Source of the DNA: Hydrogenophaga sp. PAMC20947
GTDB lineage: Bacteria; Pseudomonadota; Gammaproteobacteria; Burkholderiales; Burkholderiaceae_C
Assembly: GCF_004795855.1 (NCBI RefSeq)
Contig: NZ_CP039252.1
Span: 1,798,001 to 1,862,000 of the forward strand
DNA length: 64,000 nucleotides
Reading direction: 5' to 3'
Shown here piece by piece: positions 8,256-16,973 of this stretch. The notes under the pieces are model-generated. The model was not told where the DNA came from, did no database searches, and was given only the letters and a program-made list of their open reading frames with translations. The translations under genes were made by a program, and so were the position numbers. How positions within the stretch are numbered: position 1 is the stretch's first letter; every line of letters begins with the position of its first letter.

Positions 8256-8846
8256 TCACGCTTCCTCTGGCAGTGCACAGCGCAACCAAGGCCAGCGTTG
8301 CTGGTAGCTAAGTGCCTTTGCGAGAAACATACGGGGATAGGGAAGCTTCGGATTCATGCGCAGCACACCTTCATTCAACGCCCCCAGACCGTACGGGACA
8401 TACAGCGCTCCCGTGGACACATCGATGCCCACACAGGTGCAGGCCACCAAATAGCGGTCGATGCCCTCTTGCGCGCTGATCAACCGAGGGTAGTCGGCCT
8501 GAAAACGGTCTCGGTACCAGAGGTGCACCCGCGCCTGGTTCTTCACCTCCACCTCAACGCCCAAGTCGTGGGTCATGGCGCTCACGGCCCGGATCACGCG
8601 GTCTTCCGCCTCCCAGGACACATCGGTGTCATCAAAATAGAAAACGTCGTAGTCCTTGACGCCCCAGTCCACGGCCCTGCCCGACCGGTGGTTCCACAGC
8701 GCCTGAAACAGGCACCCGGCGGTGAGGTGGCATTGCGGCAGGCCCAACCTCGACAAGCGGCACAACAGCTCGGCATTGATCGGGTTGTCCATGGCCAGGG
8801 AAACGAAGGCCTGGGGGCTGAGGGGCGCGACATCAAAAATGGGCAT
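8256..8846 (-). CDS. Nucleotidyltransferase-family protein (DUF925 / NTP_transf_6-like)
   Basis: 196 residues. It has the pattern of the DUF925 group of nucleotidyltransferase-fold proteins: TAGCLFQALWNHRSG, then VKDYDVFYFDDTDVSWEAED with acidic residues spaced as in the metal site, then VEVEVKNQARVHLWY and the central TCVGIDV. It ends with a basic/aromatic tail (FLAKALSYQQRWP). The biochemical activity of this group has not been established. It lies just after the gene at 8859 on the same strand (12 bp), so the two may be co-expressed. Confidence 0.8.
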   Translation of the reverse strand: MPIFDVAPLSPQAFVSLAMDNPINAELLCRLSRLGLPQCHLTAGCLFQALWNHRSGRAVDWGVKDYDVFYFDDTDVSWEAEDRVIRAVSAMTHDLGVEVEVKNQARVHLWYRDRFQADYPRLISAQEGIDRYLVACTCVGIDVSTGALYVPYGLGALNEGVLRMNPKLPYPRMFLAKALSYQQRWPWLRCALPEEA

Positions 8847-8858
8847 CCCCCCATTCTG

Positions 8859-9611
8859 TCATTCGTCCCAAGCCGCGCCTGCCCCTTGCGAGATTCGCCG
8901 AGTCCGCAACTCGCGGCCCAACCAGTCCATGGCTTCCACACGTCTGCGCCGTTGCAAACGCCTGTTGGTCTCCTTGCGCTCCCTGAAAAAACGGGTCTCA
9001 CGCACGTCGGGCAAGTTGGGACGAATTCCAAATCCCACGGATTTCACACCGGTTGCCACCGGTTGCGAAACCAGGCGGATGGGCGCCCGCCACCGGCGGT
9101 GCAACGCCCTCAACGCCATGCCCCCATTGGCCAGCAACACCAGTGGCACCCCTATCCAGAGCATTTCAGTGCCCAGGCGTACCCACCCCCAAAGGGCCAC
9201 ATGCTGCATGGGAATGGGTCGCCACCCCAGGCAATGGCGCGTGCCATCCAGCGGCCACAACCACGCATTGCAGATACCGGCATCCAGCAAGCCATCGAGC
9301 AGCGGGTGAGATGCGGTGCACAAGGCCAGATAGAGGCCCGCCAAGCCGCGCTGGTGCCAGGAATAAGGGGCAGGCCTGCGCCACAGGGCTGCGATCAGGC
9401 CCATCACCAGGGCAAACCCCAGTGAATGGGTGAATCCCCGATGCCCGTAGGTTCCGCTGTATGGGTCAAAGCGCAGCCAGACCAGCAAGAAATCGGCATC
9501 GGGCACCACCGCGCAAACCGCGCCCAGCAGCATGAGCCGCCAACCCACGGTCCGCGTGCCCGCCGCGACGGCCAGCGCCACAGCAGGGGCGAAGTGAAAG
9601 TAGGTTGCCAT
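8859..9611 (-). CDS. Membrane-bound metal-dependent hydrolase, YdjM/DUF457-like
   Basis: 250 residues from the ATG at 9611. The longer frame to 9689 overlaps the end of creD and adds Arg/Pro-rich sequence. Diagnostic motifs are VPDADFLLVWL and GHRGFTHSLGFALVMG (Asp and His residues likely to bind metal) and CTASHPLLDGLLDAG. At least four hydrophobic segments are present. The C-terminal 60 residues are strongly basic and probably cytoplasmic. In E. coli the YdjM type is LexA-controlled, but no LexA box is seen here. The substrate is unknown. Confidence 0.82.
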   Translation of the reverse strand: MATYFHFAPAVALAVAAGTRTVGWRLMLLGAVCAVVPDADFLLVWLRFDPYSGTYGHRGFTHSLGFALVMGLIAALWRRPAPYSWHQRGLAGLYLALCTASHPLLDGLLDAGICNAWLWPLDGTRHCLGWRPIPMQHVALWGWVRLGTEMLWIGVPLVLLANGGMALRALHRRWRAPIRLVSQPVATGVKSVGFGIRPNLPDVRETRFFRERKETNRRLQRRRRVEAMDWLGRELRTRRISQGAGAAWDE

Positions 9612-9627
9612 GTTCCGCCCTGCCCGC

Positions 9628-11091
9628 TCAGGCCAACGTGGCCGTGGGCGCCAGGGGCATGGCATTGCCACCCGGCAGAGGCTTGTCACCCGCCCCCATC
9701 ACCCCATACCAGTCGAGCTTGCGCGTGGCCACCATGATCGCAGCGAGCACACCAAACAGCAGCAACGAGCCCATCATCAAAGCGTTGTCTTCAGAGATCA
9801 GGATGCCGTAGAGCACGCCGTACAGCGCGACCAACATCCCGCTCATGCCCAGCCCCGCACGCCAGCTGCCCAGCACGTGGCGCAGATAGTGGCTCAGCAG
9901 CGTTATGCAACCCGCGCTGGCCAGGGCATAGGCGGCCGCAAACGACAGGTGCTCCGACAACGACAGCAGCAGCAGGAAAAACAGCACCAGCGCCGCGCCG
10001 ATCATCAGGTACTGCATGGGGTGGATGCGCCAGCGCTTGACCATCTCTAGCACAAAGAAGGCCGCAAACGTGAGCACGATGAACATCATTCCGTACTTGG
10101 TGGCGCGCTCCGTGAGCCGGTACACATCCACAGGATCGTCCAGCGACACGGAAAACTGCTCCAGATCACCGTAGCGGTTGTTGCCCGATGACACGCCGCC
10201 GGCATCGCCGTAGCCGGAACGGCCGCTGTCGTTGTGGGCCGTGTCGCTCGACGATTGGCCCAGCCCTTTCAAAAACTGGGCCTGTGCCTGCGAGGACAAC
10301 GCCGGCACGCTCCAGGTGGCGCTGAAGCCGGCGTCGCTCACCTCACGGGTACGGGGAAGAAAACTGCCCGCAAAGCTCGGGTGGGGCCAGGGCGACTTCA
10401 GGCTCACCGTGTTTTCATCGGCCAGTGGCACCCAGCCCATGCGGCCGGTCCCGGCCAGCTCCAGCTTCAGATCAAAGTCCAGCTTGGCCCCCGCCTGCAG
10501 CGCCGACACCGGGAGCGTAGCCGCCAATGGCAGTGGCGCTTGGGCACCGGCAGGCGCCTGGGCAAAGGCCAGGTTGAGTTCTCCCAAGGTGATTTGCGGT
10601 GCACTCAGCAGCCCGCGCGCATCGCTCACCCCCATCAAAACCAGCGGCTCACCCAGCTTGATCTGGCCGTCTTTTCGCTCAGGCTTGGGCGCTTCCCAGG
10701 TGAAGCGGCCCTTTCCCTGGTGCACGCTGTTGAACACCGTGACCGGAAAGATGCCGCGCCAGCGCACCTCTGTGTCCAGCTGGCTTTGCAGGTTCAGCTG
10801 GTCGGAAAACACCACCGCAGTGCGAGCCGACTGGCGCATTTCAACGCGGGTCTGGCCTTTGCTTCCAGCGACCGCCACTGTGACGGGAAACGTCTCGATG
10901 AACGGCACCATCAGCACCGGCCCAACCACCGTTTGTTCACCGGCCGATGCCCGCGCAACCTCGGCCGCAGCGAACCGCCGGTTCGCGCTGCGCTCCTCGA
11001 TCACATCGCGCACCAACATCAATGGAATGGTCAACAGCATCATCAGGAAACCGATGACCAGGGTTTTGCTCAGCAAGGGATATTTGTTCAA
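9628..11091 (-). CDS. creD: Inner-membrane protein CreD
   Basis: A 487-residue inner-membrane protein of the CreD family, the main target of CreBC signalling in enteric bacteria. An N-terminal membrane helix (TLVIGFLMMLLTIPLMLV) is followed by a long periplasmic beta-rich domain (residues about 40-330), then five or six membrane helices (FIVLTFAAFFVLEMV, YLMIGAALVLFFLLLLSLSEHL). It is the last gene of a creB-creC-creD run on the minus strand, 103 bp after creC. A Gly/Ser/Asp-rich segment around residue 290 is probably a lineage insertion. The function is still unclear even in model species. Confidence 0.93.
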   Translation of the reverse strand: MNKYPLLSKTLVIGFLMMLLTIPLMLVRDVIEERSANRRFAAAEVARASAGEQTVVGPVLMVPFIETFPVTVAVAGSKGQTRVEMRQSARTAVVFSDQLNLQSQLDTEVRWRGIFPVTVFNSVHQGKGRFTWEAPKPERKDGQIKLGEPLVLMGVSDARGLLSAPQITLGELNLAFAQAPAGAQAPLPLAATLPVSALQAGAKLDFDLKLELAGTGRMGWVPLADENTVSLKSPWPHPSFAGSFLPRTREVSDAGFSATWSVPALSSQAQAQFLKGLGQSSSDTAHNDSGRSGYGDAGGVSSGNNRYGDLEQFSVSLDDPVDVYRLTERATKYGMMFIVLTFAAFFVLEMVKRWRIHPMQYLMIGAALVLFFLLLLSLSEHLSFAAAYALASAGCITLLSHYLRHVLGSWRAGLGMSGMLVALYGVLYGILISEDNALMMGSLLLFGVLAAIMVATRKLDWYGVMGAGDKPLPGGNAMPLAPTATLA

Positions 11092-11194
11092 GACAGGCTC
11101 CGTGAATAAGGGACGGAACCAGTCTAAAAACCGGGCGTGCAGCCACCATGAAGGCTTTGTGCAGCCGGTGTGCAGTGAGAGACGCGGATGTGAA

Positions 11195-12646
11195 TCAGGT
11201 GCCGAGAGGCCAGTGCACCGATGCGACGCAGCCGTCCGCCGCCTCGGCGTTGTGCACGCTCACCGTGCCCCCGTGCAACTCGGCCACCTCCTTGACGAGG
11301 CACAAGCCCAGACCCGAGCTTTTGTCTTGGTGGTCGCCACGGGGCAGCGAATAAAACCGCTCAAAAATCCGGTGAATCGCGTAGTCGGGCACACCAGGCC
11401 CTTGATCGAGCACCGACCACACAACGAATCCGCCGGCGGCGTCCAGGCCCACGGTCACCACCAGCTCACCTCCATTCGGAGAGAACTCGATGGCGTTGTC
11501 CAGCAGGTTTTGAAGCGCCTGCTGCATCAGAAAGCGGTCACCTGACACCACCACGTCAGCGCCTACATCCAGACGGGCTGTCAGACCCTTCAGCCGCAAG
11601 CGCGCCTCTGCCGCTTGCACCAGTTCCTGCGTCAGTGCGCCCAGATCCACAGGATCGTGCACCGTCAGGCGGCGCATCTGCTCCACGTCCGCCAAGCCCA
11701 GCAGCTTGTCGATCAGGTGCTGCAAGCGTTCGGTCTGCCGCTGGATATGGCCTGCAAACCGACGCTGATCGGCCTCTGCCATGGGCTCCTGGAGCAGCTC
11801 GGAAGCACCGCGAATGGCGGCCAACGGGCTCTTGAGTTCGTGCGTCAGCGTGTGCACATAACTTTCGACATAAGCCTTGTCTTCCAGCTTCAAGCGCATG
11901 CGCTCCACCGCCTGGGCCAGGTCGTGGAACTCGGTGTGCCCGCTGAGCTGCCCCATGCGGGGCAATTCGGCACGTTCGCCTTCGGCCACCGCGTTGGCAT
12001 AGCTGCGCAGGCGCGAGAGCGAGCTCGCCATCCACCAGCTGAACAGCAGCCCCATCAACAAGGACACCCCCAGCAAACCCCATGACCACAACAAGATGCG
12101 CTGACGGCTGCGCTCGATGTAGGGGTCCAGCAGCTGGTTGGGCCGTGACACGGTGAGCACACCGATGATGCGTTCGCCGTCGCGAATGGGCGCGGCCACG
12201 TGCATCACGGTGCTGTTCGGGTCTTGGGGGTCTTCCACGCTGGAGCGCGCGCCGTACTCACCGCGCAGCGTCTTGAACACATCATTCCAGCGCGAATGGT
12301 CTTGCCCCACGGCCACACCACTGGTGTCAAACACCACCCTGCCTTGGGCATCGGTGATGGTGATGCGGGTGTCCACCTGATCTTTGCGAAAACCCCAGAG
12401 CACCGCGCCCGGCTTGGCCTTGCGGTAAGCCACCATGGCCTGCGCAAATCCGCCGCTGGCGATCACACCGGCCTTCATGTCGGGCTCGGCCAGCTGCGCA
12501 TAGGCATAGGCCGCGTCCACCAGACTGTCTTCCATGGCCAGTCGAGTGCCCGGCTCCACCTCACCCAGGAACACGCGCAACACCACGAAGAGCGCCAACC
12601 CCAAAACAAGGAAAAAACCCAGCATCAACCGCAGAGCAATGCGCAT
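11195..12646 (-). CDS. creC: Two-component sensor histidine kinase CreC
   Basis: 483 residues. Two membrane helices (LMLGFFLVLGLALFVVLRV, and WGLLGVSLLMGLLFSWWMA) flank a periplasmic sensor domain of about 160 residues, followed by a HAMP-like linker. The H box HELKSPLAAIRGASELL contains the phospho-accepting His. The N box LLDNAIEFSPNGG and G boxes (DQGPGVPD, SSGLGLCLVKEV) complete the catalytic domain. It phosphorylates CreB, whose gene ends 7 bp before it. The complete kinase domain argues for a working pair. Confidence 0.95.
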   Translation of the reverse strand: MRIALRLMLGFFLVLGLALFVVLRVFLGEVEPGTRLAMEDSLVDAAYAYAQLAEPDMKAGVIASGGFAQAMVAYRKAKPGAVLWGFRKDQVDTRITITDAQGRVVFDTSGVAVGQDHSRWNDVFKTLRGEYGARSSVEDPQDPNSTVMHVAAPIRDGERIIGVLTVSRPNQLLDPYIERSRQRILLWSWGLLGVSLLMGLLFSWWMASSLSRLRSYANAVAEGERAELPRMGQLSGHTEFHDLAQAVERMRLKLEDKAYVESYVHTLTHELKSPLAAIRGASELLQEPMAEADQRRFAGHIQRQTERLQHLIDKLLGLADVEQMRRLTVHDPVDLGALTQELVQAAEARLRLKGLTARLDVGADVVVSGDRFLMQQALQNLLDNAIEFSPNGGELVVTVGLDAAGGFVVWSVLDQGPGVPDYAIHRIFERFYSLPRGDHQDKSSGLGLCLVKEVAELHGGTVSVHNAEAADGCVASVHWPLGT

Positions 12647-12652
12647 GGGCCG

Positions 12653-13363
12653 TCAGCTCGCCGAGGCTTGGAACGAGTAGCCCATGTTGCGGTGCGTCTG
12701 TATCAACTCCGCATCGAGCCCACAGACCCGCAATTTGGCGCGCACCAGCTTGATGTGGGCATCCACCGTGCGCTCCGAGGTGTCGGGCGCATCACCCCAG
12801 ACCAGATCCATCAGGTCCGAGCGGGAGAAGATGCGTTGTGGGCGCTTGAGCAAGGTGGCCAGCAACAGGTACTCATAGCGCGTGAGCGCCAGCGGCTCGC
12901 CGCTGCAGCGGATGCGCTGCGCGGTTTCGTCGAGCTGCAACACGCCGCAGGCCCCTGCGGTGCTCAGTGGCGCAGCACCCGCAACCCCATTGGCGGCACC
13001 CGTGCGACGCAAAATCGCCTTCACCCGCGCACACACTTCACGCGGAGAAAACGGCTTGGTCACGTAGTCATCGGCCCCCAACTCCAGGCCCAGCACCCGG
13101 TCAATCTCTTCACCCCGCGCGGTCAGAAACACCAAAGGCAACTCACTGGTCTTGCGAATCACGCGACACACGTCAAACCCATTGCCATCGGGCACACCCA
13201 CATCCAGGATGGCCAAATCGGGGGCCTGCCGTGCAAACGCAGACAGCGCATCGCGCGCCAAGGCCACATGCTCCACCTCAAACCCTTCGCTGCGCAAAGC
13301 GTAGATCAGGGTGTCGGCGATGGCGGGCTCGTCTTCAAGAAGCAGGATACGGGGTGGGAGCAT
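12653..13363 (-). CDS. creB: Response regulator CreB (OmpR/PhoB class)
   Basis: 236 residues from the ATG at 13363, which matches the E. coli N-terminus; Met codons at 13393 and 13417 are alternatives. The receiver domain (about 1-120) starts ILLLEDEPAIADTLIYAL, has the phospho-acceptor Asp in LAILDVGVPDG and the conserved Lys in DDYVTKPFSPRE. A linker with Ala/Gly precedes the winged-helix DNA-binding domain (LTRYEYLLLATLLKRP, SERTVDAHIKLVRAKL). It is the first gene of creBCD. No clear direct TTCAC repeat (the enteric CreB tag) was found upstream. Confidence 0.94.
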   Translation of the reverse strand: MLPPRILLLEDEPAIADTLIYALRSEGFEVEHVALARDALSAFARQAPDLAILDVGVPDGNGFDVCRVIRKTSELPLVFLTARGEEIDRVLGLELGADDYVTKPFSPREVCARVKAILRRTGAANGVAGAAPLSTAGACGVLQLDETAQRIRCSGEPLALTRYEYLLLATLLKRPQRIFSRSDLMDLVWGDAPDTSERTVDAHIKLVRAKLRVCGLDAELIQTHRNMGYSFQASAS

Positions 13364-13417
13364 GGCGGGTCGGGTCAACAGGGCTGTCGACATCATAGAG
13401 GCCTGGGCATCAAACAC

Positions 13418-13795
13418 TGTCTGCGGTCAAGCAAGACCAGGGAAAGGACCAAATTCCGACGCTGAACGGCAAGCGCCTAGCAGCCATTGAGCGTCGACCC
13501 CGGCAATCTCATCGTCTACACAACGCACAACCCACCCCGCGTGGACGACACTTTTGAAGGGCGATTCAGCCACTGGAGCAAGGGGAGCCACCCTGCCCTG
13601 GATCGCTGATTCACCAGCCCCCTCGACCCTCGCTGCGCTCATCGTTCATCCACACTTTTTCTTCAGTATCCGTCGTTGTTGCGTCCACTCACGCTGGCGC
13701 AAAGCCACCTGCCGGCACTCCATTCCTCACACAACTTGGCCAAACCCCTGCCCAAGCTGCAGCGCCTCGCACCTTACCGATAGAAAGCTTCAACA
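13418..13795. other. Intergenic region upstream of creB and the YHYH gene
   Basis: About 380 bp between divergent genes. It has somewhat lower coding character than its neighbours, no convincing ORF on either strand, and no obvious inverted repeat or CreB tag. It must hold the creBCD promoter and the promoter of the gene at 13796. Confidence 0.6.
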
Positions 13796-14761
13796 ATGAA
13801 AAACCCAACAACGGCTCGCTGGATTGGCCTGCTCACTATCGTTTGCGTCGTGCTCGCTGCCTGCGGAGGGGGTGACGACGACGAGTCAATCTACGGAACG
13901 ACAGTCACCTCGGCGGACGTCAAATCGGTTGAACCGGCCAACTTCCTTGGCGCAGGCTTGGCCAGCGCCATCACCACCGTGAGCTGTACGCTCTCGGGCG
14001 GCACCTCAACGAACTGCTACAAAATCGTCACCCACGGCGCGCCGCCCGATCACGCTGTGGGGCCGTTTTGCCCGACCAATACCAGCTCCAGTGGAGCTGG
14101 CATGTGGATCGAAAACGGCCAGACCTATGACCTGAGTGGCGAATTCATCAAAAACCTCGCCACGTTTTACAGCGACAGCAACTGGAAGATGTACAACACC
14201 TCCACAGGCGCCGTCACGGTCACCGACACCCAAGCCTTGTTTGAAGCGGCAGCGATTCCGAATACCACCCTCAACAACTACTGCGTAGAAGGCAAGATGT
14301 CGTATGTGGGAGGCGGCATTTCACGGACCCTCCTGATCCCGGTCACACCTGTTCCACTCAGCAGCACCGCATCGATTGATCAAGAGGGCGTTGGCGTCGC
14401 ACTGAACGGCATCGTGATGGATGCCCCGGCCCCGGTTGCCAACATCAAGGCGGCCTACACGATTGCGGCGTTTGACGACCAAGGCGGTCACATCAATCCC
14501 CATACCGGCTACCACTACCATGCCGCCACTGGCGCCTCGCACCAGGTTGCCAGCTCCGACGGCCACGCAGCCTTGATCGGCTATGCCCTGGACGGTTTCG
14601 GGATCTTCGCCCTGAACGACACAGCCGGCTCGGAAGCCACAGATCTGGACACCTGCCGCGGACACACCGACAGCACCCGCGGCTACCACTACCACGTGGC
14701 GAGCCCAGGCGAGAACATGCACATTGGCTGCTTCAAGGGCGAGCAAGGATCTTCCTCTTGA
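13796..14761 (+). CDS. YHYH-domain lipoprotein
   Basis: A 321-residue exported protein. The signal peptide ends in a lipobox (VVLAAC followed by GGGDDDE), so it is predicted to be a lipoprotein. The acidic residues after the Cys point to retention at the inner membrane or a flexible tether. The body carries two copies of the name-giving motif, GYHYHAA near residue 240 and GYHYHVA near residue 300. With the nearby His (GGHINPHTG, DGHAALIG) and Cys residues these suggest a metal-binding domain. The YHYH family has no established function. It overlaps the next gene by 4 bp (TTGA). This patch may be acquired. Confidence 0.82.
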   Translation: MKNPTTARWIGLLTIVCVVLAACGGGDDDESIYGTTVTSADVKSVEPANFLGAGLASAITTVSCTLSGGTSTNCYKIVTHGAPPDHAVGPFCPTNTSSSGAGMWIENGQTYDLSGEFIKNLATFYSDSNWKMYNTSTGAVTVTDTQALFEAAAIPNTTLNNYCVEGKMSYVGGGISRTLLIPVTPVPLSSTASIDQEGVGVALNGIVMDAPAPVANIKAAYTIAAFDDQGGHINPHTGYHYHAATGASHQVASSDGHAALIGYALDGFGIFALNDTAGSEATDLDTCRGHTDSTRGYHYHVASPGENMHIGCFKGEQGSSS

Positions 14762-15177
14762 TCCCCTGGCGCCAAGTGGCCCGAGCAGCGCACAACGCGC
14801 TGCTCATGGGTGGCCTGTTACTGGGCCAGTTCCCCACAGCTCAGGCCCACGAAGGGAGCCACGGCAACGAAATCATGTGGAAGGCTTGCGACGCTCAAAA
14901 GACCAATGATCCTTGTTCGTTTGAGAACCTCAACCACGACGTTTACCGGGGCACCTGCCAGTCGATATCGAAGGCAATGGTCTGCGTCAGGAACCAGCCC
15001 ATCGACTACGCGGTGGGCGCTCCTCACACCCCTGAATACATCTTCGACCCTGGCACACCGGCCGTGGCACGTGATGCCGGCCACCCGGGCAACCGGTGGC
15101 CCTGGATGTTGGGATACGCCATCCTCATCGTGGGTGCGTTGACGCGCTTCAGGAAGCTGCGGGCATCGAAAGCGTGA
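14758..15177 (+). CDS. Small exported protein, putative partner of the YHYH protein
   Basis: 139 residues starting at TTG (14758) overlapping the upstream stop; ATG at 14806 is an alternative. A signal-like segment (ALLMGGLLLGQFPTAQA) is followed by HEGSHGNEIMWKACD. Four Cys residues lie in a 60-residue stretch (KACDAQ, DPCSFE, GTCQSI, MVCVRN), likely forming two disulfides. A C-terminal hydrophobic segment (WPWMLGYAILIVGALTRF) with a basic tail would anchor it in the membrane. No family was recognised. Translational coupling to the YHYH gene suggests a joint function in the periplasm. Confidence 0.65.
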   Translation: MIPWRQVARAAHNALLMGGLLLGQFPTAQAHEGSHGNEIMWKACDAQKTNDPCSFENLNHDVYRGTCQSISKAMVCVRNQPIDYAVGAPHTPEYIFDPGTPAVARDAGHPGNRWPWMLGYAILIVGALTRFRKLRASKA

Positions 15178-15216
15178 GCTTCGGCCACCGCGCCGAACGT
15201 CGCGCACGGTGGGAGC

Positions 15217-15492
15217 CATGGTGCACGCCGCCATCCTGCTGGGCCAGATCGTGCACGGGCAGACCCAAGGACCCCCATGCGCCGAGTGCCAGGACCATCC
15301 TCATCGCCCGCGCTGCGCAGGGCGAAGCTGAGACAGCCAGTGACGGCGGCATCCTTTTCGAGGTGGATGCCTCGGGGTGACAGCACGGCCGATTTCACTG
15401 TCAAGCTTGACCCGCATCCTGGAAGCAAAAAAAAGGCAGGGGTGAATTTGCCTCAGGACGCCCCCCGGATCAAACGAGCGTGGAAGACGGCG
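15217..15492 (+). pseudogene. Possible decayed exported/RTX-like gene fragment
   Basis: The short frames here look like pieces of one broken gene. One frame reads MVHAAILLGQIVHGQTQG (signal-like), a second ends GGILFEVDASG at 15380, and a third continues GDSTADFTVKLDPHP from about 15379. Joined across a frame change, the last two resemble the C-terminal motif of serralysin-type RTX proteins (L-x-D-x-x-G-D-x-x-A-D-F-x-x-x-L). No intact gene of more than 80 residues is supported. This is a weak, by-eye call. Confidence 0.25.
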
Positions 15493-15927
15493 TCACAAGG
15501 CAGCGCGCTGCATTGAACGTTGGACACGCCTGCGCTCCAGGAAAAAAACAAGGCAAATGATCAACGCACCCACAGGAACATTGACCCCAACCTCATTGAG
15601 CACCTCGCCTGCGCGAAGACGCAAAAGTCCCAGGTTAAAGGCCCAACGAGTGGTCAAGTCTGTGGCCTCGTAAAAGGACTGCCACCCATACCCCCGAACC
15701 GCCGTCCAGCTCCACTCACCCCAAGTGAGCATGGAGCCAAACATCCAGCTCAGTCGCACGGCCTGCCTAACTAGCGCAAATGCGCGGACCGATACAGTCA
15801 GTGCTCCAAACTGCGCCAGCAGCATCCAGACGCTCGGCCCTGCGCCCAAGGCATCAAAAATACGGGGGAGGTTTGCAGCAAGGGCCAGCAGCGGAAACAG
15901 ATAAAAGCAGGCAAACAACAACACCAA
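15493..15927 (-). CDS. Hypothetical multi-pass membrane protein
   Basis: 144 residues from a TTG start at 15927. Hydrophobic segments run VLLFACFYLFPLLALAANL, VWMLLAQFGALTVSVRAFAL and VGALIICLVFFLERRR, the last followed by a basic tail. No family was recognised. No ATG occurs in frame between the upstream stop and the first helix, and the frame upstream codes a Lys/Arg-rich KGTKRKIGQAVL. The protein may therefore use a rare start or be N-terminally truncated. It is convergent with the decayed region at 15217-15492 and follows gntK on the same strand. Confidence 0.5.
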   Translation of the reverse strand: MVLLFACFYLFPLLALAANLPRIFDALGAGPSVWMLLAQFGALTVSVRAFALVRQAVRLSWMFGSMLTWGEWSWTAVRGYGWQSFYEATDLTTRWAFNLGLLRLRAGEVLNEVGVNVPVGALIICLVFFLERRRVQRSMQRAAL

Positions 15928-16035
15928 AACGGCCTGGCCAATCTTTCTCTTTGTTCCCTTTCCCCTACCTTTTATTTGTCAACACAGCGTTGTCGGTCCG
16001 AATTCTGAAACTGGTTTCGGTCCCGCTTCAGTGGG

Positions 16036-16563
16036 TCAACGCTGAATCCGATCGACCGCCCCATGCACCCAATCAATGGCCTGAGCCTCCAGGACCGCCA
16101 GCGCCTGTGTGGCGTCCAGCCGAAGCACACCTGATTCATGACTGGGGTCTTCCAGCGCGTCAAACTGGCTCGCCACCAGACTGGCCGGGAACAGATGGGA
16201 CGACCGCGCGGCCACGCGCTCGTGAGCCTGGTTTTCTGAGAGGGCGAGGTAAATGAAACGCAAACCGGGTATGGCCTTGCGCAGCCGGTCGCGGTAGCGC
16301 AAACGCAGAGCCGAACAGGTCAGCACCGCGCCTTGGGGGTTTTGGTGCATTTGCTCGACCAGCAAGCCCAGCCAAGCCTCGCGGTCCGCATCGGTCAATG
16401 GCGTACCGCTGCGCATCTTGGCCAGATTGCCTTCTGAGTGGAAGTCATCGCCTTCCACCATCGGTCGCTGCAGTGCACGGGAACAGCACTGCGCAAGACT
16501 GGACTTCCCACACCCGGACACGCCCATGACCACCAGAAAAATGGATTTATTGTCAGATGGCAT
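16036..16563 (-). CDS. gntK: Gluconokinase
   Basis: Phosphorylates D-gluconate to 6-phosphogluconate with ATP. The protein is 175 residues from ATG 16563, the normal size for GntK; the frame extends 21 codons further, but that part lies outside the family. The P-loop is GVSGCGKSS (residues about 14-22). Then come VEGDDFHSEGNLAKM with its substrate-side acidic residues, the LTDADREAWL segment, VLTCSALRLRYRDRLR, and HFMP-like SHLFPASLVASQFDALE. It stands alone, though a sugar or polyol cluster starts divergently at 16974. No gluconate transporter is in the window. Confidence 0.93.
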   Translation of the reverse strand: MPSDNKSIFLVVMGVSGCGKSSLAQCCSRALQRPMVEGDDFHSEGNLAKMRSGTPLTDADREAWLGLLVEQMHQNPQGAVLTCSALRLRYRDRLRKAIPGLRFIYLALSENQAHERVAARSSHLFPASLVASQFDALEDPSHESGVLRLDATQALAVLEAQAIDWVHGAVDRIQR

Positions 16564-16973
16564 AGGTGGTGGCACACTTTCAGAATTGGGAAACGACGTG
16601 GCAGCTGCCAGGTCGACCAATGGCAACGAAAAGCGAAGACGCCTGACTCTCGGTCAGGCAAGCTGAGTTTCGAACGCCAACACGCCTGCTATTTTGCCCG
16701 GTACTTGCGCGTGAGCCACCCGAGACCCCCGTCGTTCGCGAAACGGGTCCGCCAGGCCCCTCTCTGGTTCTGCCAGACACCGATGGGGGCACCAACGCGA
16801 GCAAATTCACATACTTTCCTCCATCATCTAGGGGAAAATCCTAGGCATCCAGCGCAACAAAGTACACATTCAGCCCAAATGCGTACAAACAGCGCTTGAC
16901 GCAGTGGCGAGAATTCCATCACGGTTCTTTCATTTACCGTTGGCAACCGCTCATCCACTCAAAGGAGACATCT
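16564..16973. promoter_or_regulatory. Divergent control region gntK / polyol ABC operon with inverted repeat
   Basis: About 410 bp between divergent starts. CTAGG at 16828-16832 and CCTAG at 16840-16844 form a short inverted repeat about 130 bp upstream of the binding-protein start. AAAGGAG around 16960 is a strong ribosome-binding site for the GTG start at 16974. The inverted repeat could be an operator of the polyol operon, but AraC-type regulators usually bind direct repeats, so its partner is not known. Confidence 0.4.

Noticed and set aside
7056..9425. A 789-codon open frame on the plus strand
   Set aside because: It runs antisense through three minus-strand genes with clear motifs (the FabMG-like, nucleotidyltransferase-like and YdjM-like genes). 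It has His/Gly/Val-rich antisense composition and no domain.
13418..13795. CreB tag upstream of creB
   Set aside because: Only a single TTCAC was seen (near 13608) and no second copy at the right spacing, so no site is claimed.
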